NCBI GenBank assembly: GCA_023101725.1
Contig: JALJCO010009114.1
Span: 186,001 to 250,000, forward strand
From: Atherinomorus stipes
Taxonomy: Eukaryota > Chordata > Actinopteri > Atheriniformes > Atherinidae
Direction of reading: 5' to 3'
DNA length: 64,000 nt
Shown here: positions 1 through 12,341 of the stretch, piece after piece
Layout: every line of letters starts with the position of its first letter
How positions within the stretch are numbered: the first letter of the stretch is position 1
Translations under genes and position numbers: made by a program
Notes under the pieces: model-generated
Databases searched by the model: none
What the model saw: only the letters and a program-made list of their open reading frames with translations
Told to the model about the DNA's origin: nothing

Positions 1-160
1 GGCATTTAGCTTGGCAGTCAGTCATTTGCGCTGCAGCTCGGAGCGGCCCTGTCTTTGCCCATTTTAGTATTTTCCTGGAGTGACGACACACACAACACTG
101 CAAGATGGTGGTGGTCGGGAACGCCCAACTGGCTTCACTTGTAGCTTTTCAGACGTAACC
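1..160 (-). repeat. Truncated dispersed repeat at window edge
   Basis: Read on the minus strand, this segment matches the repeat near 45.97-46.08 kb. Both contain GCCATCTTG-like or ACCATCTTG sequence, then GTGTGTGTCGTC, a CTCC-GGAAA stretch and AAAATGGGCAAAGA, in the same order. It is cut by the window start. It is a diverged copy of a fish repeat whose class I cannot assign; no coding sequence is visible. Confidence 0.6.
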
Positions 161-625
161 GGATACTACATCCATTTTTTTTAACAATCTTTGGGGGTGA
201 ACTATAATTTTTAACAGCAGGTTTGCTTCACTCTTCTCTGTCAGAGTTTATCACTTGGAAAACTGAATGTGACAACAAAGTCACCAAGTTCTGACATGTG
301 CATCACTGTAATTGGTATACCTGGATACTGGCACGGACAACTTCAAACTTCAAATAACAGTATTAATTTTTTCTAACACTTACATTTTTGTAATTAATCC
401 TAATTTACATTTTTAAGTCCCACCCATCAATTATACGAGAACTTTTCTCGGGTAGAGTTGTAAGAAAAGCAGCCACAAAAAACAAAAACAATCGTGTTTT
501 ACATAATTATAGATCACTTCTGCCTTCAACCAGCTTTACATGAGCTGTATTTCTGAAAGGAGGACAGAGTAAACAACAAGTTGTGAGCACAGACATTTTT
601 ATTACATATTTATGTTTACAAGATG

Positions 626-759
626 TTTACATAAATGTGCATTAGCTAAAATATAATTGTCAAATAATATATCATGTGTACCACATGTATATTATGTATA
701 TACACACACATTGTATATTATTTGACAATTAAATTTTAGCTAATGCACATTTATGTAAA
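626..759. repeat. 44 bp near-perfect inverted repeat (hairpin)
   Basis: Bases 626-669 and 716-759 are reverse complements with a single mismatch in 44, separated by a 46-base loop. The right arm runs directly into a TA/CA microsatellite. No TIR-type ends or target duplication were found, so this may be a local template-switch inversion rather than a transposon. Confidence 0.85.
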
Positions 760-766
760 TATATAT

Positions 767-854
<88 letters not shown>

Positions 855-881
855 ATATATATATACACACACACACACACT
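760..881. repeat. AT/CA compound microsatellite
   Basis: The tract is built from TATATACACACACA, a long (AT)n run, GTGTGTGTG, then (AT)n and (CA)n. The short open frame across it encodes only Tyr-Ile repeats and is not a gene. Confidence 0.97.
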
Positions 882-886
882 CACGA

Positions 887-3743
887 TGGTCTCAGAAGTC
901 AACAGACAAATTGAGGATGCAATGGCAGCATTACTTTCGATCTCTTTAGTTATAAATATTATGTGGATTTGATTGTTTAGAAATGTAATTTGATCTTATT
1001 TGTTGTTCTGGAACAGGGAGACTCTTGCTTGAATAATTCTTGTAATAAGAATGAACACTTGCCATCAACATTGTATTTGGAGCAATCTTGGAATAATTCA
1101 TTTGTAAATTCAATCAGATGCCTCATTAAAAGAGAGTAAACAAACAAATGACTACCATAAACGATATTTTATTTATGTTCGGATAATATGACTACTTGAA
1201 ACCCCAGAAACTCTGAAAGAAGATGAGATGAGATAAAGCAGACTGGTGAAAGCCATGTGACTCCGAGACTAAATAACATGCAAATTGAAAGGAGGCAGTG
1301 AATTGCACTCTGAGGAGTCCTTTGCCCTGTGGAGAGTGCCAGTGGCAGCCTGTGCTAGCATGCACAGCCACTGAATGAGTATGAAACCATTTGGCCTTCT
1401 GCCTTCAATTCCAAACATGCAGACTCCCAGTTAGACTGCTCCTCTGTAAGGGTGCTTAGCATCCACTTTCAAATAATGAACTTGGATTCTCTTTGTATAA
1501 TCGGACTCCATGAATGTTCAAATTTGGAAAACATGTTCTCCCCTGTCCCCCGGAGTGCCAATTTTTTTTAAAGAAATACATCTCTTGCTGAAAATGTAAT
1601 GCAAATGCATGCTTAGGGACAGCTTTAAAAAATTCATTTTTATGTTAACGTGAAGTCCTCGTCGGCCCGCTGACTGCAGAGCTCTTTATAGTGTTTTAGA
1701 TCTGCTTTGGGGTGCTTGTTCTACATCTTTAAATAACCTTTATTGCAACATCAGTTGGCTTACGTTTAAGAGTAACAGGAGCTTAATTTACACCGCGCAA
1801 AAATAAAGCAGCCTGAGTAACTCATTTGTTTTACCAGAGTGAGCTGCATTTATGTAACGGTCTGCATAAGGGATTCATCCTCAGCCCCGTACAGCATGAC
1901 TCATCTTGTTAGCTCGTCAGAGGTCCAAAGGTGAGCTAAGGTTAATAGAGACCACACACACCAAGACAAAAACATGATAAGCAATTATTGGAATATTGAC
2001 TTGCATTCGTCTTTGTGTCTTTTTTTATTTCATACAAATCATCATCTCTGTTTTACGTTCCTACCGGCATTAATTAATTTATCGGCATACCATTGCAATA
2101 CTGAACCACAAAAATTAACATTAATACTGTTCCCTCACCGAGCCATTAAGAGGAAAATGGATTCATGAACAGAAAGCGTGCATGCTTCTCTAACTAGGAT
2201 GAATACACTCCTAGACGAACGTGCTGTGGTTCTTAAAGCTGAAAATGATCATGATTTATCTGGACTTTTTCCAGCATGCGTTAGAAGAAAAAAAAATCAC
2301 CTTGCTGGTCTCCACCGTAACTGTTTGAAGCTCTTAAGTCCAGTCCGTGTAAACGATGACCAAGGTGTGACGGCTTGTTTGTACTCATTTGTTCAGTAAA
2401 ATGGAAGCTAATAATAAATCACAGGGAACACACATTTCTTCTCAAAAGAATGAACAGCTCACTGAGGCATGAAATCATTATAAATCTGTGGCATATGGGA
2501 GAGATGACAGGCGGCTCCAGAAGACTGCAGCCACTCAGCCTCCATCTGAATGAAACACTCTAAAGCCAAATCACAGCAATCAGGGTGGAATCAATAGATA
2601 ACCAGAATCTTTTACTTGGTGCTGATTGTGAGTTGTGCTCACAGATGCCTCCATTCCCTCATTCTCCCCGGTGAGAAGACTGAAATCTCAATTTGCGATC
2701 AAGTCAATCAATCTGCTCTCCTAATGAGCATCCTGGTTTTGTTAACAGGTTCTCAGAATTTTATAGGAGACAGATGAGATTTTACATGTTCAGTAGTTAC
2801 ATCACACACTCCCTCTATAATGTGGCTTCCATGTGCCAAGCCCAGGATGAGATGTGTGCTCAGTATTATAGTGTCAATCCTGTATATCATTCATATATTC
2901 TGCACTGAAAAAGAAAACATAGTTTTAGTGTCCTGTTGTTCCAACACAGATTCAGACTGGAGGTCAGTTCAACAGCAAAACCCCCACTCAGGCAGGAAAA
3001 CTCTGCTAATAAGGTCAAAGACAAACAGCACTTCAGAAATAAAAGCATTCCCACATCTGCAAAGGTCAAGTTGCCTTAAAATATCATTTTTCTGCAGCGC
3101 TGCTACACATCAGTTTGTCAGATCATTTCATATATGAAGAAAGAAGGTACAGAAGAGAACTGGGGCCACTTTAAAGGTGAGATACGGAATTCTGGGAAAT
3201 ACCGTTCAAGCCAGCTACATTTGGAAAAAAACACATTTCAAATTTCTTTCTTCAGAATTCCCCCGAAGCCCAAGAATGCAGGAATGTGTGCCCCGATGGT
3301 TCATGGGGGAGTCGGCAAAGACAACCAAAAACAGCCGAGTGGCTAGTGTGTTTTGATGCCTCCAAGGCTTAATCCATATACTGTTCGTTTTTTTTTTTTA
3401 GTTGAGTTTGGTGGGCATATCATCATTCAATCGTCCTGAGCGATATGGTAGAGATGATTGGATGTTTTCTGTTGTCGTTTTTTTCAGTTCTCTCCGTTTC
3501 ACAGGTTAGGACTACTACTTTTTTTGCGTGCGTGTGTGTCGGAGCATTTTATTAATTGGCTGTGATTGTGGTGTGAAGAAGATTTTTAACATTATAATTA
3601 AAAATGTTCCTGGTAAACATAATCCACCTCACCTTTAATTTCTGAATTCTGATGTGTCTGCTGAGTAGATTGCAATAAAACAGAGGGAAAAAATAAGAAA
3701 TTCAACTCAGTGGACTTTATGCACAGCTCATTTCCTAACTTAA
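887..3743. other. Unique AT-rich DNA, no gene recognised
   Basis: No supported coding, RNA or transposon feature was found. Open frames are all under 110 codons, without recognisable motifs. A perfect POU octamer ATGCAAAT occurs at 1599-1606 inside a 1.5-1.95 kb stretch that has little simple repeat and could be conserved non-coding DNA; that is only inference. Confidence 0.5.
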
Positions 3744-3891
3744 GACAGCTCCTTTGTCTCCTGTCTTGCATTATTGGACGATTTGATTAATCCATGTGTG
3801 CCTGACCTCAGAAACCACGATGACAATGGCCAGACACACCTGGATTAATCAGTTTGTCCAGTGATGAAAGACAGAAAGCAAAGGTGCTGTC
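3744..3891. repeat. 61 bp imperfect inverted repeat with TAATCC core
   Basis: Arms 3744-3804 and 3831-3891 pair without gaps over 61 bases with about 12 mismatches (80 percent), around a 26-base loop. The best-kept block is GGATTAATC in both arms, which contains K50 homeodomain-type TAATCC sites. It could be an old foldback repeat, a structured RNA or a regulatory palindrome. Confidence 0.7.
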
Positions 3892-3924
3892 CGAAGTTCA
3901 GGAAGCAGTAAAGTCGTGCATATA

Positions 3925-4420
3925 GCCCATTAAAGAAGGGGGAAAAATCAGTTGTCAGTGAAACAAGTTGAAATAAGTGATAATAAATGAAAATTCTATG
4001 AAAATCCATGACATTGATTTTGAATTGTGGTTCAAAAGAAATACAAACAAACCCACAAAAGATTATTTAAAAAAGCAAACAAGCATGATGGGGCTCTGAA
4101 GCTAAAATTCTGCTGAGCAACACTTTGAGGCAATCACAGCAATCAGGTGTTTTCTCTAATGTTCAGAAAAACTTCTACACCTGTTGACAGGTATTTTAGT
4201 CCACTGTTCAGGGTAAAGGTGTCTGGGACTGTTCTGTTTGGTTTTAAGTTATTATTTTCAACCACAATTCAAAAACAATATTCTGTTTCTCTAATTATGA
4301 TTTTGTAGAGTTTTAATTGCTATTAGTTTATCTACTCTCTTGTTATTTGGATTACTATTCTGAATTTATTCTGAATTTAGCCTTTTTTCTTTAATTCGAG
4401 GGTAATTTTGAGGACAACTG
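3925..4420 (+). mobile_element. Internally deleted Tc1-derived element, copy 1 (5' end lost)
   Basis: It shares its whole length with four other copies in the window (near 5.9, 14.1, 46.8 and 60.8 kb). Shared blocks are GTCAGTGAAA-AAGTTGAAA, a CATGACATTGATTTTGA block, GCATGATGGGGCTCTGAAGC, and a segment that reads in antisense like a Tc1 transposase coding end. The right end (...TTTTGAGGACAACTG, then TATATA) is intact, while about 25 bases of the left terminus are missing. It is non-autonomous. Confidence 0.8.
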
Positions 4421-5846
4421 TATATATTAATATCAATATTTGCAATTGACTACTTAAAAACACTTTTTTGGCTTGTTTTGTGAGAATGAGGGTCTAAACT
4501 TTGAGCAACAATTAAAAACAAACATCACTGCCCTGTTTTATTTATTTATTTATTTTCCTATTGAACACTTAATTTTTCAAGCCCTTGAAAGGAAGGAACC
4601 ATAAAGAAAGCCAAAATAACACTGTCATTTATAAAGGAATTTCCTCTTTTTTTGGTCTTTTTCTCCACTATTGAAACCATTTCCTTGGCCTGATGTTCTA
4701 ACTGCTTTTGAAGGAAATGCATAAAGGCCCTTCCAGACTGTTAATAAACAAGCAACTTCCTTGTTAAAATAGAGTTGAGAAAAACAAAAGTGGGGGAACT
4801 GAAATCAGTTAACTGGAGAGAAGCCACTTTTCACACTGCCAAAAGCAAAAGCAGCCAACCATACATCACTTTGGATGAGTCATGGCATTATCAAACACAA
4901 AAGTCCTTCCAAGATGGACAAAGAATCATTCCAGGGAAGTAAAAGAGGTCCTGGATGAGGCAGCAGATTCAGATTGTCCTTTCATTTGATGTGAGATTTG
5001 AAATCAATTTGAAAAAGATTAGTGTGTTGGTGATCCTGTCACAATTGACAATGACTAATTTGCTAAATAATAAGATTTATTCAGTTAAATGCTAACGCTC
5101 ATGATTTTCCATCAGCAGGGCTGGTTAACTCAAAAAACACTTCCTGGGAAAGTTAAAAAAAAAAATCAGAGCAACTGAGACAAAAACCATTTAATTAGTT
5201 CAGACATGTAACGGGATAGATTTACAACACACAGGCCGCAGTTTGAATATTTCATTTAAGAGGTTTTGAGGGTTCAAGAGGCTGTTATCGACCATGGAAA
5301 GAGGACAGGACTCAAACCTGGGGATTCTACACTGACCCTCAGAGTGGGCATGTGTTACCCCCCTGGAAAGGGGAATAAAGAATAACAGACACAAGACAAG
5401 ATGTGACAGTCATCATGTCCAGTGTTGTAATGGATAAACAGGAAGAACATGTTTCCCCTACGCTAACTCAAGCTTAATCAACTGATGTACGATCAGCAGG
5501 TAAAACTGTAAAAACACAAATGAGTTTGAATAGAAACCCAAAACAAGGTGCAATGACAATTCAGCAGAATAACAAATTATTGTGCTTTAGACACATTGTG
5601 CTAATGCATCATTTGATAACTGTGTCTGAACATACACACTATTCCCTATCGTGCTCTGTATTGACCATTTCCAACTACATCACCTAATCAATGACGCATG
5701 TTGGAAGTGAATAATGGGAGCACTGAACAGAAGAGAAAATTGCTACTGTGATGATTTTTGCTAGTTTATCCAACTTGTTTTGAGACTACAGCCATGGCTG
5801 CTACTCGTGTAAGTCAAGCTAACATGTCAGTGGAAGTATACATCTA
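4421..5846. other. AT-rich DNA, nothing recognised
   Basis: No coding or RNA gene and no clear repeat was seen. A minus-strand open frame at 5200-5394 has no recognisable domain and is treated as chance. Confidence 0.5.
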
Positions 5847-6372
5847 CAGCTGTGCTTGAAAGTTTACATCCCCTCCCATTAAAGAAAAGGCTAAATTCAC
5901 AAAAGTGATTCAAATAAAAAGACACTAAAAAAGTAATAATAAATAAAAATGCACTAAATTATCATTTATTAGAATAACATATAGATTTTGAATTTCTGTT
6001 TAAAAAATAATTAAAAAACAAACAAAACTGTCCAGACAAATTAAAAAAACACCTTGCTCATGAACAGTGGGTCAAAATACCTGTCACCAGGTGCAGAAGT
6101 CTTATTAAACATTACAGAAAACACCTGACTGCAGTGACTGCCTTAAAGTGTTGCTCAACAACATTTTAGCTTAGAGGCTCCATCATGCTTGTATATTTGA
6201 TATTTTTGTTTGTTTTTAATATTTCTGTTGAACCACAATACAAAATCAATGTCATGATTTTCCTTTTTTAAATTTATTATTATTTCTTTTGTCAATTTCA
6301 ACTAATTTCACTGGTAGCTGATTTTTTCTCTCTTTAATGGAAGGGTACATAAACTTTCAAACAAAATTGCAG
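5847..6372 (-). mobile_element. Internally deleted Tc1-derived element, copy 2
   Basis: This is the same family as the copy at 3.9-4.4 kb but in reverse orientation. It begins CAGCTGTGCTTGAAAGTTTA and ends with a TTTCAAACAAAATTGCAGTTG region, giving inverted ends of about 40 bp centred on a CCCTCCCATTAAAG or CTTTAATGGAAGGG block. No transposase frame remains. Confidence 0.8.
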
Positions 6373-6392
6373 TTGTGTCCTAAAGCAACCCT

Positions 6393-7270
6393 AAAGCCCG
6401 GCATACACTGTGCGATTTTTGGCTTTTTTTTTTTTTCTCTCTTTTCTATTTGTCCTGTCCAGCATCTTAGCAAGCAGAATGGAAATCCGATTGCTTTATT
6501 TTGGCCATTTTTGAGTCGATATCCAGTCGTACAACAAGTTTGGTGATCGTGCCGACTCTTGGCCAAATCGTGTGTCGTGCGTCATGCAGTATACTAGAGG
6601 GTCAGGAGAGGCGATTGGCACCTCACGACGAGCTCCCGATCAGAAATCGTGAGTCGCAAGAAAATCAAACCTGTTTGATATTTTGTTTGTGGCTCCTGAG
6701 TGAATTGCATGATGAAGCAGAGCAACGACCGACTAAGAACTCTTTCCCTAGAGATTTTCACGTTTCGCATGCGCGAAACAAAGACTGAAGTAAACCAGAG
6801 GCAGCGTGGCGACCCGGCTTGTCATTTGGACGGAGTTCTTGTTGTAGAACCGACAGACTGTGCAGCCCACGTCTGGTCAGACAATTCCTTGTCCACACGC
6901 GACGTCGTCGCCTTTTATTTTTGTCGGATTCTTCACAAAGAAAGAACGCAAATCACCAAGGCAGCGCGGTTCTTTGGTGCTAGCATAATGTTGCTGCTGC
7001 TGTTGTTGTTGTCGTCGTCTTCTTCTCCGTTTTCTTCTTCTTCTACTGCTAGCTGTATTTACCGCATTGCATGTCAGGATTGTTCAAGACCCCAACGTGT
7101 CTTTAAGAGCGTACAGTGTGAATAGTCCGATCGCATCCGAGTGTTGGTTCGTACTGTATGAGGACAGACATTACAAGCTGTAAACTTTTGAACCCTGCGA
7201 CTGATTCGCACAGTTTCAGTTGGGGCTGCGAGCAACGATTGAAAATATTGCACAGTGTATCCCAGGCTTT
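6393..7270. mobile_element. Non-autonomous TIR DNA transposon
   Basis: Terminal inverted repeats AAAGCCCGGCATACACTGTG at the left and its counterpart CACAGTGTATCCCAGGCTTT at the right bound an 878 bp GC-richer segment full of CGAC, GTCG and similar trinucleotides. It also includes a CTG/GTT/GTC/TTC triplet run near 6990-7060. The ends lie next to CTA and TAC, but no clear target duplication could be fixed, so the superfamily (hAT or Harbinger) is open. Open frames inside are short and have no transposase motif. A LINE tail is nested at 6424-6498. Confidence 0.8.
6424..6498 (-). mobile_element. 75 bp 5'-truncated LINE 3' end nested in a TIR element
   Basis: A T-rich run followed by TTGTCCTGTCCAGCATC and AGCAAGCAGAATGGAAATC matches the extreme 3' end of the large minus-strand LINE next to its poly(A) at 24483-24540. 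The sequences ATTTTTGGC (left) and ATTTTGGC (right) look like a short target duplication. The element is therefore a dead-on-arrival insertion of the same LINE family. Confidence 0.8.
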
Positions 7271-8811
7271 ACCGATCTTGCATTTCAGAAAGCACAGCTA
7301 AATTATTTGAATATAAACAGTCCCGCCTCACTTCTAAGACCCAACCCCCCATTGCCGCTGTCTCCCAATGCAGAAGCAAAGATCTGACAGGCAGGTCTCG
7401 GCCAATCCTAGGTGTGCACCCCACTGCAGGGATTGGTTGGAGTTTTCATTGAATATTTAGAGATTGGAATAATATTTTGTTTTGATTAATGGTGGGTCTG
7501 TCTTGTATTTCATAGTTCCATTACCTCATCCATAACATACCCTATTAGAAAAATAGTGTAACAATGCAACATCGGTAAGGGTTGCTTTAAAAGGCAGTGG
7601 TTATACAGAGATTAAAATTAGCAAGCTTAGGAACTGACCCCCCCCCCCTCCTTTAAGGCTGTGTTTGTTCATCTGATCAAATTGCAAAATTAGGCTACCA
7701 ACTGTCTGGTTTTAAATTAGCTTAATGGATGTTAAACATTGTTTTGACAACCATGATGGCAGAGTCGGCAATCCACCGAAGAACGTGATGTCATGTGCAA
7801 AAGGTGCAAAACCATTTTCTGGGGGTTTCCGACTGTCCAGAGAGAAAAAAGCAGTGCACTTAAAATTACCCAATGCATCTTAACAAGTAGTTAGTATCGT
7901 TGATCACCACTGTAGATGTGTCAATGCAGACCACAATGCATTGTGGGCAGGAACTCAAAATGGCGCAAGGAGACAAACGCATAAGCGGATGGATGCTGTT
8001 TTAAAGAAAGATATGACAACGAAAGAATGAAATGAATATAGGGAAATGAAATATTTACATAAGAGTTTGTTTGATGTGGAATGCCATTTCACGTGATTGT
8101 GGTTGTCACGGTGACAGCTGGCGGTAGGTGATTTGGGAAGGAGAAAATAGCAGCTTCGTGTGAATTGCAACATTATGAGTAAAGATGTATATAATGCAGC
8201 CAGACACAGCTCAAGATGTTTTAGCTTCAAGACCAGAGCAATCGATAACAGATCACTTGATCATCAGCAAATCACAGCACATATAGACTGATCCGAAGAG
8301 CGTTTTGTGTGTTGCACCACCTCGATACGAACACACTGATATCAGTGGACTGAGAAGCACTGTCCCAGTTCCTCCCCTCAGCCAACATGGAAAGCTTCAT
8401 AAAATAAATGTCTGTGATCTGTCTTATTCATTTACTACCACAATTAAAGTTTTCCTCTGATGTTCCATCGATCAGGAATGTGACGTCCTTCCAGATTTCT
8501 TCCATGTTGTTAAGAAAAAATCAGTTTCTCATCTGTTCTAATTACACAATGTACAGAAACGCTCCCCCCGCAATGGCGGAGGTCTAGTTGTGCTTTGGCC
8601 AGATCAGTCTATACTCTCACCAGTTTTCTTTCCTAAACAAATGAATTATAATGTGTCCTTTCCCTTTTTGGAACTATTATGAATAAAAGCAATTGCTTTT
8701 TCCCTCTTTTACCAAATGGTATTACATTTTGTATTCTTTTCTTTGATTTTTAACAGTAAAAATTTTATAACCTTTACACTGTGTGCATGTTTATCTCTGT
8801 GTTGGCATGGT
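7271..8811. other. Intergenic DNA, nothing recognised
   Basis: No supported gene. The stretch is less AT-rich than its flanks and contains a C10 tract at about 7640. Short open frames such as 7955-8230 minus lack recognisable motifs. It may contain a decayed repeat that I cannot classify. Confidence 0.4.
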
Positions 8812-8905
8812 GATGCCTGATGCCTGCTGGGATAGACTCATGCCCACCTTGACCCTGGAGACGATAAAGCAAGTGCAAAACATAAATGGATGGATAAATG
8901 GATAA
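8812..8905 (+). repeat. Fish LINE/SINE 3' tail with GGAT repeat
   Basis: The segment GCCTGCTGGGATAGACTCATG, then CCTTGACCCTGGAGACGATAAAGCA, and a terminal ATGGATGGATAAATGGATA is the diverged 3' end typical of a very abundant fish retroposon. Only the tail is present, and it has no coding capacity. Confidence 0.65.
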
Positions 8906-10763
8906 TAGGTGTGGAAAGGGGGAAAGTGTTTGTCATCTTTTAACATAGTTTGGTAGCTTCTAACATGGCATGGTAGATAATTGCATTAATGGAAGATAGT
9001 GGCAGAAGGACACGAGTGTGGCTGACATGGAAAAGAAATGGTCGGACAGATTCATCAGTCACTGTTCACTGGTTTGGAAAAATCAAACTGAATCTCCAGA
9101 AACATCTAATCCACAAACACAAAAAGTGTCAGGCTGATTAAATGAAGTGTAAGAGGAGATTTTTAATTAATAATTACCAGACACACCTCAGTGGTCAAAA
9201 TGATCATTTAAATTTCCCCTTTATTAATTTCATTCTTTGTTCTTACAGCTTAGTCGTTCCTGATGTTGTCTTTAACATGGTCTTACCATAAATCTATTTG
9301 AGGAACTGAGGCCATAAAAGGGGTTTACCACTCCAAAACATACTGATAAAAACCTTGTCGTGGATCTTTATATGAAACAAAGAACACTGACAGCTGTCAT
9401 CAGAAAATTAGTTGCGCTATTTCAAAACTTTTTAGGACATTAAATGGTGACTGTTGTCACTTCTTAGTCAGACTGGCCCATTTGCTGTAGAGAGGAGGAT
9501 TTACTTTCAGACCTATTCCCCATCCAGCCATTGCAGACGGCATTTCTGACACCACCCGCTGTTCCAAACAGCACTTTGAGTGAATCATGCAGCAGTGCCT
9601 TCAGACTTCAGAATGTTTAAATGCAGAGTGCAGAGTTTAAGCTGAAAAGTGCATTAGACCCATTTTCCTGTAGCCCCAAATGCTTTAAGCTAAAAGGTTC
9701 AACTTGAACTGCAGTCAGGCTCTACAGATGGCTCACTGTGAATGACAAAACTTTCTTGGCTTATTTAAGCATTCGAGTCATCCCCCAGATGACACCCTGA
9801 AACTCGGGTTGCAAAATCTCCAGTTAATATTGGTGGTGGTAAGCTGAGGTTTGGTTCATGCAGTCAATTTGCTGTCTATCAGTTTTGCTGGGGGAGAAGA
9901 GTAATTGTGTCATCAAGGGGGATAATCAGTAGAGCGGAGCACATTAGAGAGGAAGTGCTATTGAGCTATGTGTTACCCGTTCCTGTTACTTCCTGGGAAA
10001 ACAATTACTGTGTTTGAGTAACCAGTGATTGAGACAACATGATCTCACGGCGTGTGCAATTGATGAGAACTGCCTCATGCAAAATAGTCTGAATTTGCTT
10101 TTGGCATGCAGAGGGTTTTCTGTTTTATTTTTGTTTGTTTTCATCAAGTTAGACTGAATCAAAAAAACGTTTTCCTGCTCCACAGTTTGCTTCGCCAGCT
10201 GAGATACCTGAGCTGTGAAACACATTTTAAAAGTAAATGGCTGAGCAATCTCACTATCAGTGCTGCTGAGCTGTAGTATAACAAAAATCCATCCATGCAC
10301 GGCCTCCCTGCCGCTCCCTGCGAGTCGCCCTCCTCCATACACTCGTACAGATGCTTAGCAGACAGCATAATAATGCACATTTGTAATAGATTTTAACCCA
10401 ACCTACACAGGATCTGATATGTATGGAGTACCATTTGACATTGTTGAATGGTGGGGGTTGTGAGTGACTGTGAGAATATGCTGCTTTAACTTTTTTTTCC
10501 ACTCTGGGGAAACCGAAAAATGCTCATCTTTGACATACAGCAGTGAATTAAAGTTGTTCCGAAAACACAGACATAGATGCTTAATTTGGTCCCTTTTGAA
10601 AGTAAACTTTTTTTTTCCCAGTTCTTAAACTGTAAGAAATACTTTGTAGGAAATTGTAGGGAAGTGTTACCAGGACTGAGTTATAGAAGCTTGAACACAC
10701 AGAAAAAAAATTTTTTGTTCATTGTTTCTGTTTGTAAGCAGATGCTTGCCAATCACTGTAGTT
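8906..10763. other. Intergenic DNA, nothing recognised
   Basis: No gene could be supported. A locally GC-richer patch at 10290-10340 sits within overlapping minus-strand open frames (9986-10502), none of which carries a known motif or a consistent splice pattern. Confidence 0.45.
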
Positions 10764-10950
10764 CAGGGGTCTCAAGCTGCAGTCCTTTTAATGTTTCCCT
10801 GCTCCAACACACCTGACTTGAATTACAGAGTCATTGTGCAGAAGTTTACAGGCTGTTGGATCCATTTATTTAAGCTAGGTGTGCTGGAGCAGGGATATAC
10901 TGAAAATCTGCAGGACCACGACCCTTGAGGACTGACTTTGGACATCCCTG
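10764..10950. mobile_element. hAT-like MITE
   Basis: The element starts CAGGGGTCTCAAGCTGCAGT and ends GGACTGACTTTGGACATCCCTG, with matching internal CTGCTCCAACACACCTGA and AGGTGTGCTGGAGCAGGGA blocks in inverse orientation. This whole-element palindrome is characteristic of a common teleost MITE. The flanking 8-mers CTGTAGTT and CGCAGTTG are at best a decayed duplication. Confidence 0.75.
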
Positions 10951-10970
10951 CGCAGTTGTAACATACAGTA

Positions 10971-11955
10971 CACTATATTGCCAAAAGTATTTGTTCACTT
11001 GCCTTGACTGACATACAGTATAAGCTTAATTAACATACCATTCCTAATCCATAGGATTCAATATGACGTTGGTCCACCTTTGCAGCTAGAACAGCTTCAA
11101 CTCTTCTGGGAAGGTTGTCCACAAGGTTTAGGAGTGTGTTTATAGGAATTTTTGACCATTATTCCAGAACTGCATACTGTATGTGAGGTCACACTGATGT
11201 TGGACGAGAAGGTCTGGCTCTCAGTCTCCGCTCTAATTCATCCCAAAGATGTTCTATGGGGTTGAGGTCAGGACTCTGTGCAGGCCAGTCAAGTTCTTTC
11301 ACACCAGACTCTGCATCCAGGTCTTTATGGACCTGCTTTGTGCACTGGTGCACAGTCATGTTGGAAAAGGAAGGGGTCAGCTCCAAACTGTTCCCACAAA
11401 GTGGGGAGCATGGAATTGTCCAAAATATCTTGGTATGCTGAAGCATTCAGAGTTCCTTTCACTGGAACTAAGGGGCCAAGCCCAGCTCCTGAAAAACAAC
11501 CCCACACCATAATCCCCCTCCACCAAACTTTACACTTGGCACAGTGCAGTCAAACAAGTACCGTTGTCCTGGCAACCGCCAAACCCAGCCTCGTCCATCA
11601 GATTACCAGATGGAGAAGCGCGATTCATCACTCCAGAGAAAGCCTCCTCTGATCTAGAGTCCAGTGGTGGTGTGCTTTTCACCACTGCATCCGACACTTT
11701 GCATTGCACTTGGTGATGGATGGATGGATGCAGCAGCTCAACCATGGAAACCCATTCCATGAAGCTCTCTGTGCACTGTTCTTAAGCTAATCTGAAGGCT
11801 ACATGAAGTTTGGAGGTCTGTAGTGATTGACTCTGCAGATAGTTGGCGACCTCTTCACACTATGTGCTTTTGCATCCGCTGACCCCGCCCCGTCAGTTTA
11901 CATGGCCTACCACTTCATTGCTGTTATTCCCAAGCACTTCCATTTTCTTATAAAA
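10971..11955 (-). mobile_element. Tc1-like transposon, truncated
   Basis: It is flanked on the left by TA and begins CACTATATTGCCAAAAGTAT, the typical fish Tc1 terminus. The rest is antisense transposase-coding sequence. The element stops abruptly near 11955 after CCATTTTCTTATAAAACATG, so the N-terminal coding part and the second terminus are lost. It cannot be active. Confidence 0.92.
11189..11955 (-). pseudogene. Tc1 transposase pseudogene
   Basis: Minus-strand fragments read as a Tc1 transposase in pieces. [19 protein letters not shown] leads to [11 protein letters not shown], carrying the second catalytic Asp, and a different frame (11189-11446) gives [19 protein letters not shown], carrying the third acidic residue of DD34E. 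At least one frameshift separates them. The N-terminal DNA-binding helix-turn-helix region is missing because the element is truncated. In an intact relative this enzyme would cut and paste TA-flanked DNA; this copy is dead. Confidence 0.9.
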
Positions 11956-12341
11956 CATGGCTAAAGCCTTTTCAAATAAATAATTTCATATCATTTTGAT
12001 GACATTGCATTCAAAATTGCATGTTTGTGATATTACCATGTTATACTATGGTCAGTAAAACGTAATTTTACATCAGTTTCTCTCCTAATGTCTGTTCTCA
12101 GTGGATACTGTAACTCACTGCAGGTAAATTCTTACTAAAGCTTTTCTCAGTTAACATTGAAATTGTGCAGTGCAGCCAACAATGCAAAGAGCAAGACGAA
12201 AAAGTTTAATAATTTACTGATATTTTGCCACCTGTCAGGATGGAGTGGCATTAGATAAGAGTTTCTTTTTCCAGGTGTATCTCACTGAAGAATGAGTTAT
12301 CCAGCAGTATGGGATAAGCTGATAGGCCTAATGGTAACTAA

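Noticed and set aside
743..949. Tyr-Ile repeat peptide
   Set aside because: Translation of an AT microsatellite.
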